Origin: Streptomyces rhizosphaerihabitans
Lineage (GTDB): Bacteria > Actinomycetota > Actinomycetes > Streptomycetales > Streptomycetaceae
Direction of reading: 5' to 3'
NCBI RefSeq assembly: GCF_025399795.1
Contig: NZ_JAODTZ010000042.1
Coordinates: forward strand, 28,146 to 92,145
DNA: 64,000 bases
Below, piece after piece: positions 41,361 through 48,279 of the stretch; positions within the stretch are counted from its first letter, which is position 1, and every line of letters starts with the position of its first letter. A program made the translations under genes and the position numbers. Below the pieces are notes generated by a model. The model was not told where the DNA came from. It saw only the letters and a list, made by a program, of their open reading frames with translations, and searched no databases.

Positions 41361-41650
41361 GATGTGTGTCATGGTCCGTCAGCAGCGCAGCCACCTCCGG
41401 CACCTCGGTGAAGTCCCGCAACCGGCGCAGGATCCGCGAACCCTTTCCGCTGTGCGCTCCGACGGGATGTCTGCGGCCAGCGTGATTACCCGCTCCGCGA
41501 CGGCTGCCGCTTCCTCCGGCTCATTCGCATCGGCCAGCGCAACGGCCAACCATGAGAGATGGAGCGCCAGTTGGCGACCGACTTCATTGGTGTGGCTGCC
41601 TTCCCGGTAGAGCTTCACGGCGGACCGCAACTCACGCAGCGCGGGACGGA
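41361..41650 (-). pseudogene. C-terminal part of an XRE/TPR regulator split by the IS701 composite
   Basis: The minus strand reads RPALRELRSAVKLYREGSHT then VGRQLALHLSWLAVALADA and AAAVAERVITLAADIPSERT, a TPR-type tail of streptomycete XRE regulators. A frameshift near 41430 moves the end (RDFTEVPEVAALLTDHDTH) to another frame. The 5' part lies 4.25 kb away at 45909-46303. Joining ...GGDLI and RPALREL across the element restores an uninterrupted frame at the insertion point. Confidence 0.75.
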
Positions 41651-41678
41651 TTAGTACTCCAGCCGTAGATCGTGATCT

Positions 41679-43031
41679 TCATGCTTGAGCGGCTTGTCGC
41701 CGATAGTGGCTGGTCTGTGATCGTGCTTGGTGGCGGCGTCGCCAGTGGGACCAGCGGAGCCGGTGGGCGGCGTCGAGTGCGGGCAGCCGGACGACGAGGG
41801 TGATGAACAGGCGCTGGATCTCGTTGCAGGTGAGCGGTATGAGGGTGCCGGGTGCGAGGTGGCGGGCGTGTTCGTCCGCGCGGACGACGGCTAGGAAGGC
41901 GTGGGCGAGCATGGCAAGGGTGACCCAGCGCGACCAGGACGGGTAGCGGCGGACCTGGTGCTCGTCCAGGGCGGCCAGGCCCTTTCCGGACTGGAAGAAC
42001 TCCTCCACCCGCCATCTTGATCCAGCGACTCGCACCAGCTCGGCAAGCGGTACCGGTGCGGTCGAATAGCAGCGGTAGTAGGCGAGTTCGCCGGTAGTGC
42101 GGTTACGCCGGATCAGTAATTGGCGGCTGCCGGGCCGGGGACCGGTCAGGTCGATGACGGCCCAGTCGTAGAAGCGGTGGCCTGTGGCTCCGGCCCCTGC
42201 GGACAGCTTCTGCCAGGCCCTCTTGGGCACCTTCCTGGCCAGCATGTCGGCGCGGAACTTCCCGGCGCCTGTGGTGACTTCGTGCGAGCAGGCCACCGCG
42301 AGGACGTAGCCGGTGCCACGTTCCTCCAGCGCGGCGCGCAGCCTCGGGTTGCCGCCGTAGACCTCGTCTCCCGCGACCCAGTCGGCCCGGTGGCCGGCGT
42401 CCAGGAATCGGGTGACCATGCGAGCGGCCAGCTCCGGCTTGGTCGCGAACTCTGTCTTGTCACCAAGGCCGGCTGCCCGGCAGCGGTCGGGGTCGGAGGT
42501 CCAGGAACGCGGAACGTACAGTTCCCGGTCCACCGCGGCGTGCCCGCGGCGGCCGGCGTAGACCACATAGACGGCGACCTGGGCGTTCTCGATCCTGCCC
42601 GCGGTGCCGGTGTACTGCCGCTGGGCACCGACAGTGTCGGTGCCCTTCTTCACGTCGCCGGTCTCGTCGACGACCAGGACTGCCTCGTCGTCGTCCAAAT
42701 GCTCGACCACGTAGGCGCGCACGTCGTCGCGGACCTGGTCGGCGTCCCACTTGGCCCGCCCGAGCAGGTGCTGCATGCCGTCCGGGGTTCTGTCCCCGGC
42801 CCACTCGGCGATGGTCCAGCAGTTCTTGCGCGGCAGGTCCGACAGCAGGCCGAGTACCAACTTCCGGGCCCGGCGCCGGGATTCCACCCGCGTGAACCGT
42901 CCCGCTATCCGGCTCGTCAGGCCCTCGAACGCTTCCTGCCAGCGGGCAGGGTCTACGCTGTGACCTGCGGCCACCGCATGATCGTTTGTCTTCACACACC
43001 GATGATCAACGGTGGCCGCACCCGTCTCCAC
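41679..43031 (-). CDS. IS701-family DDE transposase (copy 1)
   Basis: An intact transposase of up to 450 residues. DDE motifs are VLVVDETGDVKKG (about 130), DWVAGDEVYGGNPRL (about 225) and RWRVEEFFQSGKGLAALDEH (about 345-365). The start may be GTG 42995 (VKTNDHAVAAGHSV) rather than 43031. Its sequence is about 80 percent identical by eye to the second copy, so the two copies are not a recent duplication. The intact frame suggests it may be active. Confidence 0.9.
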   Translation of the reverse strand: METGAATVDHRCVKTNDHAVAAGHSVDPARWQEAFEGLTSRIAGRFTRVESRRRARKLVLGLLSDLPRKNCWTIAEWAGDRTPDGMQHLLGRAKWDADQVRDDVRAYVVEHLDDDEAVLVVDETGDVKKGTDTVGAQRQYTGTAGRIENAQVAVYVVYAGRRGHAAVDRELYVPRSWTSDPDRCRAAGLGDKTEFATKPELAARMVTRFLDAGHRADWVAGDEVYGGNPRLRAALEERGTGYVLAVACSHEVTTGAGKFRADMLARKVPKRAWQKLSAGAGATGHRFYDWAVIDLTGPRPGSRQLLIRRNRTTGELAYYRCYSTAPVPLAELVRVAGSRWRVEEFFQSGKGLAALDEHQVRRYPSWSRWVTLAMLAHAFLAVVRADEHARHLAPGTLIPLTCNEIQRLFITLVVRLPALDAAHRLRWSHWRRRHQARSQTSHYRRQAAQA

Positions 43032-43082
43032 AGCGCGTCAGGGTCGCGCAGCGTCTGCCTGTCGTCTGTATCTGGAGGACTT

Positions 43083-43487
43083 GTGCAACGTGGCGAAGTC
43101 TGGTGGGTTCAGTTCGACGAGCGGAGGTTGGTCGTACTGCTGTCGGGAGAGGACACGTCCGGGATCCGGGTGATGCAGGTCGTCGCTCCAGCGGGCGTCG
43201 ACATCAGCGGTCTGGGCATCGAAGTGATGGTGGGCGCCGGTGAAGGACTGCCGTTCGATGGCGTGCTGCGGCTCGCGTTCCCGCGTCCAGGCTTCACCCC
43301 GTGCACGTGGCTGACCACTGTGTCCCGGGACGACCTGATAGAGCGGGAGGCCGTCCTGTCCTCCGCGAAGCTCAGCGAGATTGACGACGCCCTCCGACTT
43401 GCTGAACAAGCGCGGGAACGGACCCCGGCATCGACCGCGAAGCTCAGCGAGATAAGGGACGCCCTCCGTCTCGGTGAACTCGGGTAG
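43083..43487 (+). CDS. PemK/MazF-like protein carried inside IS701 copy 1
   Basis: A 134-residue protein from GTG 43083 with GGAGG 4 bases upstream. The N-terminus VQRGEVWWVQFDERRLVVLL and later FTPCTWLTTVSRDDL fit the PemK/MazF fold of endoribonuclease toxins. The C-terminal SSAKLSEIDDALRLAEQ is followed by a second, imperfect copy (TAKLSEIRDALRLGE), an in-gene duplication. No antitoxin gene lies beside it. It sits divergent to the transposase within the insertion sequence. Toxicity is not demonstrated; it may regulate transposition or stabilise the element. Confidence 0.68.
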   Translation: MQRGEVWWVQFDERRLVVLLSGEDTSGIRVMQVVAPAGVDISGLGIEVMVGAGEGLPFDGVLRLAFPRPGFTPCTWLTTVSRDDLIEREAVLSSAKLSEIDDALRLAEQARERTPASTAKLSEIRDALRLGELG

Positions 43488-43604
43488 ACGAAGAAGGAGC
43501 CGACGCCCGCGACGGCGTGGGCGATCTCGGGCGAGATGATCGACGCTGGCCACCTGCCGCCTCGGCTCCCCTCACCATGAAGATCACGATCTACGGCTGG
43601 GGTA

Positions 43605-43699
43605 CTAGGGATGCGTTTGCCGACGGTGCGGCCCACGATCCGCGTGAAGTGGGTAACTTTAAGCGCTTGTACCACCCCGACGCGGATGCCTCCGCCTAA
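43605..43699 (+). other. 95-bp spacer between the IS copies holding a gene fragment
   Basis: The plus strand reads RDAFADGAAHDPREVGNFKR and LYHPDADASA, then TAA within the CTAA flank of copy 2. It is probably a scrap of a gene from an earlier insertion site, trapped between the two elements. Confidence 0.4.
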
Positions 43700-43723
43700 T
43701 ATTCCAGCCGTAGATCGTGATCT

Positions 43724-45052
43724 TCATTTCTGACTTGCGGCTTGTCTCCGGTAATGGCTGGCCTGAGCTCGAGCCTGGTGGCGACGTCGCCAGGCGGACC
43801 AGGCGGACCAGGCGAGCCGGTGGGCCACGTCGTGCACGGGCTGGACGACCAACGTCGTGAACAGTCGCTGGATCTCGTTGCAGGAGAGCGGGATGAGCCC
43901 GTCGGGTGAGGGATGGCGGGTGTGTTCGTCAGCGCGGACGACAGCGAGGAAGGCGTGGGCGAGCATGGCCAGGGTGACCCAGCGGGACCACGAGGTGTAG
44001 CGGCGGAGTTGGTGCTCGTCCAGTCCGGCCAGGCCCTTTCCGGCCTGGAAGGTCTCCTCCACTCGCCATCTCGAACCGGCGACGCGGACCAGTGTGGTCA
44101 GGGGCGCCGGGGTCGGCGACCAACAGCGGTAGTAGGCGCGTTCACCGGTGGTGCGGTTGCGGCGGCTCAGAAGCTGGTGACTGCCGGGCCGGGGGTTGGG
44201 CAGGTTGATGAGGGCCCAGTCGTAGAAGCGGTGCCCCTTGGCGCCGGCCCCTGCCGACAGCTTCTGCCAGGCCCGCTTCGGTACCTTCGAGGCCAGGGTG
44301 TCCGCGCGGAACTTCCCGGCACTGGTGGTGACTTCGTGGGAGCAGGCGACGGCAAGCACGTAGCCGGTGTCGCGCTCTTCCAGCGCGGACCGCAGCTTCG
44401 GGTTGCCGCCGTAGACCTCGTCCCCCGCAACCCAGCCCACGCGGTGCCCGGCGTCGAGGAACCGGCCGATCATGCGGGCGGCCAGTTCCGGCTTGGTCGC
44501 GAAGGCGGTGTCCTCGCCCAGACCGGCGGCCCGGCAGCGGTCCGGGTCGCACGTCCACGAGCGCGGGATGTACAGCTCGCGGTCCACCGCTGCGTGCCCG
44601 CGGCGGCCCGCGTAGACGAGGTAGACCGCGACCTGCGCGTTTTCGATCCTCCCGGCGGTGCCGGTGTATTGGCGCTGGACACCGACGGTGTGCGTGCCCT
44701 TCTTCGCGTCGCCGGTCTCGTCGACCACCAGCACCGCATCTTCGTCGTGTAGATGCTCCAGCACGTACTCGCGCATGTCATCACGCACGCGGTCGGCATT
44801 CCACCTGGCCCGGCCGAGCAGGTGCTGCATGCCGTCCGGACTTGCCTCCCCGGCCCACTCGGCGATCGACCAGCAGTTCTTGCGCGGCAGGTCCGATAGC
44901 AGCCCCAGCACCAAGTTCCATGCCCGGCGCCGGGGTTCAACCCGCGTGAACCGGCCCGCTATCTGGCCCATCAGGGCCTCGAACGCCTCCTGCCAGCGGG
45001 CAGGGTTGACGCTGTGGCTCGCGGCCACCGCACTATCTTGAAGAGTCCACAC
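43724..45052 (-). CDS. IS701-family DDE transposase (copy 2)
   Basis: An intact 442-residue transposase starting at GTG 45052. DDE motifs are AVLVVDETGDAKKG, WVAGDEVYGGNPKL and RWRVEETFQAGKGLAGLDEH. It is collinear with copy 1 but differs at many positions throughout, so the copies diverged before coming together. The C-terminus has a short Trp-Ser repeat (LAWSAWSAWRRRHQ) from a 9-bp duplication. Confidence 0.9.
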   Translation of the reverse strand: MWTLQDSAVAASHSVNPARWQEAFEALMGQIAGRFTRVEPRRRAWNLVLGLLSDLPRKNCWSIAEWAGEASPDGMQHLLGRARWNADRVRDDMREYVLEHLHDEDAVLVVDETGDAKKGTHTVGVQRQYTGTAGRIENAQVAVYLVYAGRRGHAAVDRELYIPRSWTCDPDRCRAAGLGEDTAFATKPELAARMIGRFLDAGHRVGWVAGDEVYGGNPKLRSALEERDTGYVLAVACSHEVTTSAGKFRADTLASKVPKRAWQKLSAGAGAKGHRFYDWALINLPNPRPGSHQLLSRRNRTTGERAYYRCWSPTPAPLTTLVRVAGSRWRVEETFQAGKGLAGLDEHQLRRYTSWSRWVTLAMLAHAFLAVVRADEHTRHPSPDGLIPLSCNEIQRLFTTLVVQPVHDVAHRLAWSAWSAWRRRHQARAQASHYRRQAASQK

Positions 45053-45236
45053 ACCTCACCAAGATCACGCGGTGGCTGACCTGTTCCCGCGGTGAACGAC
45101 GAGGTCGAGGAGTCCTGCTGGTATTGGGGCCCTGGAACCGATGGGTCCCGTGCCGAAGATTGCCGGACACCGGCAATGCGCAGAGGTCCGCCGCGCATGC
45201 ATGCTGATGTCTGCCGGCAGAAAACGGGGGGCGTCA

Positions 45237-45821
45237 GTGGAAGTAACCACAACCCGCAGCGTGGCGCGTGCACGCATGGGATCGGGCCTGGCGGTAACGG
45301 TACTTCTGCTGCCTTTCGGCGGCTACGGGCTGGCCAGGGCGGGGGTAGTCCCCGAAGGCGTACCGATCGTGCTCAGCCTGTTGTCCGTGATCGCCAGCTC
45401 CGTCCTCATACCCGCACTGTGCGAGGAGCGAGCCCCGTTCCGGCACTCATCGTCGCACCTGACTGCGCACACCTTGACCGGCGAACGGTCCGTCGACCTC
45501 AACCGGATCACCACCGTCCGGCTGCTGACGACCTTCTCGTACGGCAGCACGTACCGGACCCTGTTGGTGCGCGACGCCCACGGTGTACGACTGGGTATCA
45601 CGACCGAGAGAAGCCGCAGGAAGCTGCGCCGAGCGATCGAGAAGGCAGACGCGAACGCCGCGCAAGGTGCCCCCAAGCCCCGCGTGAGCCGTGCGGCCCG
45701 GGCACATATGGGCCTTGTCTCAGGGCGAGGGCTCGTCGGCCACACGATTCTCGCCTTTCTGCTTCTGACGGTGTCCGTGAGCCTGTACGTCTCCGCTGTA
45801 CTCCGACTCGGCGGGCAGTAA
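45237..45821 (+). CDS. PH-like membrane protein carried inside IS701 copy 2
   Basis: A 194-residue protein from GTG 45237 with GGGGGG 5 bases upstream; ATG codons at 45201 and 45207 are longer alternatives. It has two N-terminal membrane segments (about 14-60), a beta-rich central part resembling a small PH-type domain (about 72-120; VDLNRITTVRLLTTF, LLVRDAHGVRLGI), a basic region and a C-terminal membrane segment (about 170-190). I recognise no function. It occupies the same passenger slot as the PemK-like gene in copy 1. Confidence 0.6.
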   Translation: MEVTTTRSVARARMGSGLAVTVLLLPFGGYGLARAGVVPEGVPIVLSLLSVIASSVLIPALCEERAPFRHSSSHLTAHTLTGERSVDLNRITTVRLLTTFSYGSTYRTLLVRDAHGVRLGITTERSRRKLRRAIEKADANAAQGAPKPRVSRAARAHMGLVSGRGLVGHTILAFLLLTVSVSLYVSAVLRLGGQ

Positions 45822-45908
45822 GCCTTTCCCCGTAATGAGTGATGAGCCCCCCACGGTCACTGCCACGACGACTCAACTCGTGATCACGATCTACGGCTGG
45901 AGTATTAG

Positions 45909-46303
45909 ATCCCCACCGGCTAGGACGTCGTCGGCGAGCCGCAGGCCGTGCACGCGCTGCTGTAGGTCGTCCACGGTGACCATTCCGATGCGGCGCCCGG
46001 AGCGGCCCTCTAGCGGGCTCAACGGGTCACCTTCGGGCAGGAAGTCGGCGAGGGTGGGCAACGGCGGCTCAGCGGACACCAGGGGCGCGCGGAGCGCTTC
46101 CAAGGTCACACCTGAAGCGGCAGCGATGAACGGCAGCCAATCGCGGGGGGTGCGCTTCCCGTCTCCCATCGGCTGATTTCCTGACGGTCGACCGGCTCAC
46201 CAATGACCCCGGCCGCCCGGCAGACCTCATGGGCGAGCCGCGCCTGACTCCGTCCGCGATCTTCCCGCAGGCGCCGGATGTTGGCCCCGATGGCGTTGGT
46301 CAT
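45909..46303 (-). pseudogene. N-terminal part of the split XRE-family regulator
   Basis: ATG 46303 begins MTNAIGANIRRLREDRGRSQ and continues through an XRE HTH to QEISRWETG. A frameshift near 46160 then moves it to KRTPRDWLPFIAAASG, on through ADFLPEGDPLSPLEGRSGRR and RLADDVLAGGDLI, which ends at the TTAG target site of the IS701 composite. It carries a frameshift as well as the insertion, so it is inactive. The TPR part is at 41361-41650. Confidence 0.78.
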
Positions 46304-46313
46304 ATCCCAATTC

Positions 46314-46333
46314 TGGCCGACAGTTGGCCGACA
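46314..46333. promoter_or_regulatory. 11-bp-period direct repeat between divergent genes, candidate XRE operator
   Basis: TGGCCGACA occurs at 46314-46322 and 46325-46333, exactly one helical turn apart. The repeats lie between the split XRE regulator start (46303) and the divergent small gene at 46379. A regulator of this kind would be expected to bind here. Confidence 0.5.
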
Positions 46334-46378
46334 CGGGGCCGCTAGCCGCTGATCACTTTCGGTCGGACGCTGGCCTTC

Positions 46379-46564
46379 ATGACAGAGCCGAGGAGACATC
46401 CCACGGGGCCGGTTGAACCGCTGGACAAAGAGCCGGAGCCCACGACCGGATGCGATGTCTGTTTGGCGCTCGATTCGCAGCGCACGGAAGCCAGGAAGCG
46501 AGGCGATCTTTCCCGCGTCTCGGATATGAACGTGGAGATTCGCAGGAATGCGCACGACTCATGA
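46379..46564 (+). CDS. Small conserved hypothetical protein
   Basis: A 61-residue hydrophilic protein with a C-x-x-C pair (GCDVCLALDSQRTEARKRGD) and SRVSDMNVEIRRN. Similar small proteins commonly sit divergent to XRE regulators in streptomycete accessory regions. It overlaps the next gene by 4 bases (ATGA). The function is unknown. With its regulator destroyed, its expression may be altered. Confidence 0.65.
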   Translation: MTEPRRHPTGPVEPLDKEPEPTTGCDVCLALDSQRTEARKRGDLSRVSDMNVEIRRNAHDS

Positions 46565-46800
46565 GCACACGGACGGCAGCGCGAGTTCCTTACCGAGTGA
46601 AGCCACGCGCCGGGCGAACGGGCGGTGAAGAGCCATGGTCGCTGTGGAAGTACGGGAATCTGTGTGGCTGGTGTGCTGGCCATGGCGAGATTTGGTGCGA
46701 CGGCTGTAGCGGATTCGGCGGCTGTGGACTCTGCGGGTGGACCGAGAGGCGGGCGTGCCCCGTGTGCGTAGGTGGAAGTGCGGAGCCGATCCGCTGGTGA
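46561..46800 (+). CDS. Small Cys-rich protein, possible zinc ribbon
   Basis: A 79-residue protein coupled to the preceding gene. The C-terminal half has a series of C-x-x-C pairs (NLCGWCAGHGEIWCDGC, GCGLCGWTERRACPVC) like a DnaJ-type or rubredoxin-like zinc ribbon. The N-terminus is basic (RVPYRVKPRAGR). A strong terminator follows directly. No function is known; nucleic-acid or protein binding is possible. Confidence 0.65.
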   Translation: MSTRTAARVPYRVKPRAGRTGGEEPWSLWKYGNLCGWCAGHGEIWCDGCSGFGGCGLCGWTERRACPVCVGGSAEPIRW

Positions 46801-46803
46801 GAC

Positions 46804-46847
46804 TCCGGCCCGCTGAGGACGGCCCAAGTAGGGCTCAGCGGGCCGGA
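46804..46847 (+). terminator. Strong hairpin terminator
   Basis: TCCGGCCCGCTGAG (46804-46817) pairs perfectly with CTCAGCGGGCCGGA (46834-46847), a 14-bp stem starting 4 bases after the Cys-rich gene, with a CCCCCGTTTT tract 5 bases downstream. Confidence 0.8.
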
Positions 46848-46955
46848 CCTGCCCCCGTTTTGTGTCTGCCCGCCACGTGACGTGGGCTTCCGCATGCCCC
46901 ACATGATTGGTGGAAGGACGGAGTCGATCCGGCTGGTGATCGCACAACTGCTTGA

Positions 46956-47468
46956 ATGCTGCCCATGTCGGATAGCTGGAGCACTCTGATCGGTGCTGGT
47001 GCTGCGATAGCAGGAGCAGCCCTCGCAGGCGGATTCACCCTCTTGAAGGGACGGCAGGAGAACGCTGACAAGGAGCGCGACCGGCTAGAGCAGCGGCTTA
47101 CCCATCACCGGGCGATCCGTAGAGACGCCTATCTCGATCTTCTGAACAAGGCAGAGGAGGTGGACGACTTGCAACGTGACTACCTTGCCGCCGACGGGGC
47201 CGCGATTGGGGAACTGCGCGTCGCTCTATCCACAGCGTCCAGCAAGCTCCATCAGAGTTTGAAGGTCGTGCGCATGGAAGGTCCGGCGCATGTCGCTGAG
47301 GCTGCGCAGAGGCTCGTAGACAGCTATGCCGAGCTCTCTGGGCGCATGGGCGGTGGTGACCTGACTCTTGGGGAACTGCTGACCACACGCATCGAGACGT
47401 TGCGAATACAGGATGAGTTCCTGACTGCCACGGCAAGCGCCCTGGACAGTGGACCCAGACCACGCTGA
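46956..47468 (+). CDS. Hypothetical membrane-anchored coiled-coil protein
   Basis: A protein of 167-170 residues (ATG 46956 or 46965, neither with a clear ribosome site). One N-terminal membrane segment (STLIGAGAAIAGAALAGGFT) is followed by a long helical, charged region (KERDRLEQRLTHHRAIRRDA and on) likely to form a coiled coil. Less extreme GC3 usage suggests acquired DNA. No function is recognised. Confidence 0.6.
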   Translation: MLPMSDSWSTLIGAGAAIAGAALAGGFTLLKGRQENADKERDRLEQRLTHHRAIRRDAYLDLLNKAEEVDDLQRDYLAADGAAIGELRVALSTASSKLHQSLKVVRMEGPAHVAEAAQRLVDSYAELSGRMGGGDLTLGELLTTRIETLRIQDEFLTATASALDSGPRPR

Positions 47469-47584
47469 GCCTCTGCCTCTTGGTCGGCACCGGTGCCCCC
47501 GGCGCCCCTAACTGGGCCCCTGAGCAGGCATATTGGGCGAGCTGCCACGTCCTGGCCGTGCCTGACCAGCACATGTACGCTTAG

Positions 47585-47851
47585 ACCAGGCACCCGCCGG
47601 CGCCGCGCTTCAACCATGCGGACATCGTGGAGAAGAGCCTCCGCATGGAGGGCTTCCTGGTCAGTAACTACCGTGACATGCAGAAGGAGTTGTACGAGTT
47701 CGCCGTACCGCATCTGCAGAGCGGACGACTCGCCCTGGACGAGACGGTGGTCGACGGCTTCGAGCACATCGTGGACGCCTTCCTGGGCATGCTCCGAGGC
47801 GAGAACACCGGCAAGATCATCGTGCGGGACCGCACACAAACCCGTCCGTGA
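47585..47851 (+). pseudogene. 3' fragment of a zinc-type (MDR) NADP-dependent oxidoreductase
   Basis: The last about 88 codons of a quinone-reductase-like protein are present: SLRMEGFLVSNYRDMQKELY, then SGRLALDETVVDGFEHIVDA and GENTGKIIVR before the stop. This is the usual C-terminal end of the PTGR/Zta1-like branch. The cofactor and catalytic domains are missing, so it is a remnant. Confidence 0.65.
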
Positions 47852-48279
47852 ACGGATACCCGAACTTCGGTGTCATGACCGGCCAGTGCCAGGCGACCCC
47901 GTCTCGCAGCCGCAGCCGCTACGGCAGCCGGAAGGGTTGCGCGTCGTACCGCCGAGCCGTTCAGATCCGCAAGCAGCACCAGCGCCTCGGGACGAAGGCC
48001 GCAGGCGGCCCGCGTCGAGGCGGGCCGCGAGGTACTCCACACCCACCGCGGCCTTGCTGTAGTCGTCGCACAGCCCCGCCCGGGCGGCGAGCACCCCCAG
48101 GGCTCCGTCCCACCGGACGGCGCCGGCGCGGCACAGCGCTTCCTCCGATGCGTCGAACATATGGACCGCGGTCCTCCCGGGATGGCGGCTCGGTGTGCGG
48201 GCCGGCCGATGTGTGCTGATGCCGCGAGGCGGGGCGGGCCGGGTCCTGTCCCTGTCCCTGTCCCTGTCCCTGTCTGTCC
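47852..48279. other. 428-base gap, mostly degenerate DNA
   Basis: A minus-strand frame around 47920-48170 has protein-like sequence (MFDASEEALCRAGAVRWDGA, YLAARLDAG), perhaps an old gene fragment, but no family or start can be supported. A (CCCTGT) hexamer array lies at its right end. Confidence 0.35.
48243..48276. repeat. CCCTGT hexanucleotide array
   Basis: About five CCTGTC/CCCTGT units lie just downstream of the flavin monooxygenase stop (minus strand). Non-coding; probable slippage tract. Confidence 0.75.

Larger units (their letters stand above)
41655..43604 (-). mobile_element. IS701-family insertion sequence, copy 1, with passenger gene
   Basis: The ends are 28-bp inverted repeats with one mismatch (left TACTCCAGCCGTAG..., right ...CTACGGCTGGGGTA). 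At 1950 bp it is longer than a minimal IS701 element (about 1.4 kb). The extra DNA holds a plus-strand PemK/MazF-like gene between the transposase 5' end and the right repeat. Confidence 0.8.
41655..45904. mobile_element. Composite element bounded by two IS701-family insertion sequences
   Basis: The 4250-bp segment is flanked by identical TTAG tetranucleotides (41651-41654 and 45905-45908), matching the YTAR target duplication of the IS701 family. The outer ends are inverted repeats beginning TACTCCAGCCGTAGATCG. Inner flanks differ (CTAG at 43605, CTAA at 43696), so the two copies did not insert there independently at one site, and the outer ends probably moved the whole unit. Removing it and one TTAG restores the host regulator reading frame at that point. 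Confidence 0.8.
43700..45904 (-). mobile_element. IS701-family insertion sequence, copy 2, with passenger gene
   Basis: The left end TATTCCAGCCGTAGATCG and right end CGATCTACGGCTGGAGTA are inverted repeats matching those of copy 1. The 2205-bp element contains a transposase and, between its 5' end and the right repeat, a plus-strand membrane-protein gene. The layout is the same as copy 1, with an unrelated passenger. Confidence 0.8.

Noticed and set aside
42120..43082. Plus-strand open frame of over 300 codons opposite IS701 transposase 1, continuous with the PemK-like gene
   Set aside because: It is the antisense shadow of the transposase; only the part from GTG 43083 with its ribosome site has PemK character.
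41651..45908. Two independent insertions of IS701 rather than one composite
   Set aside because: The outer flanks are identical (TTAG) while each copy's own two flanks differ, which fits movement as one unit better, although secondary changes cannot be excluded.
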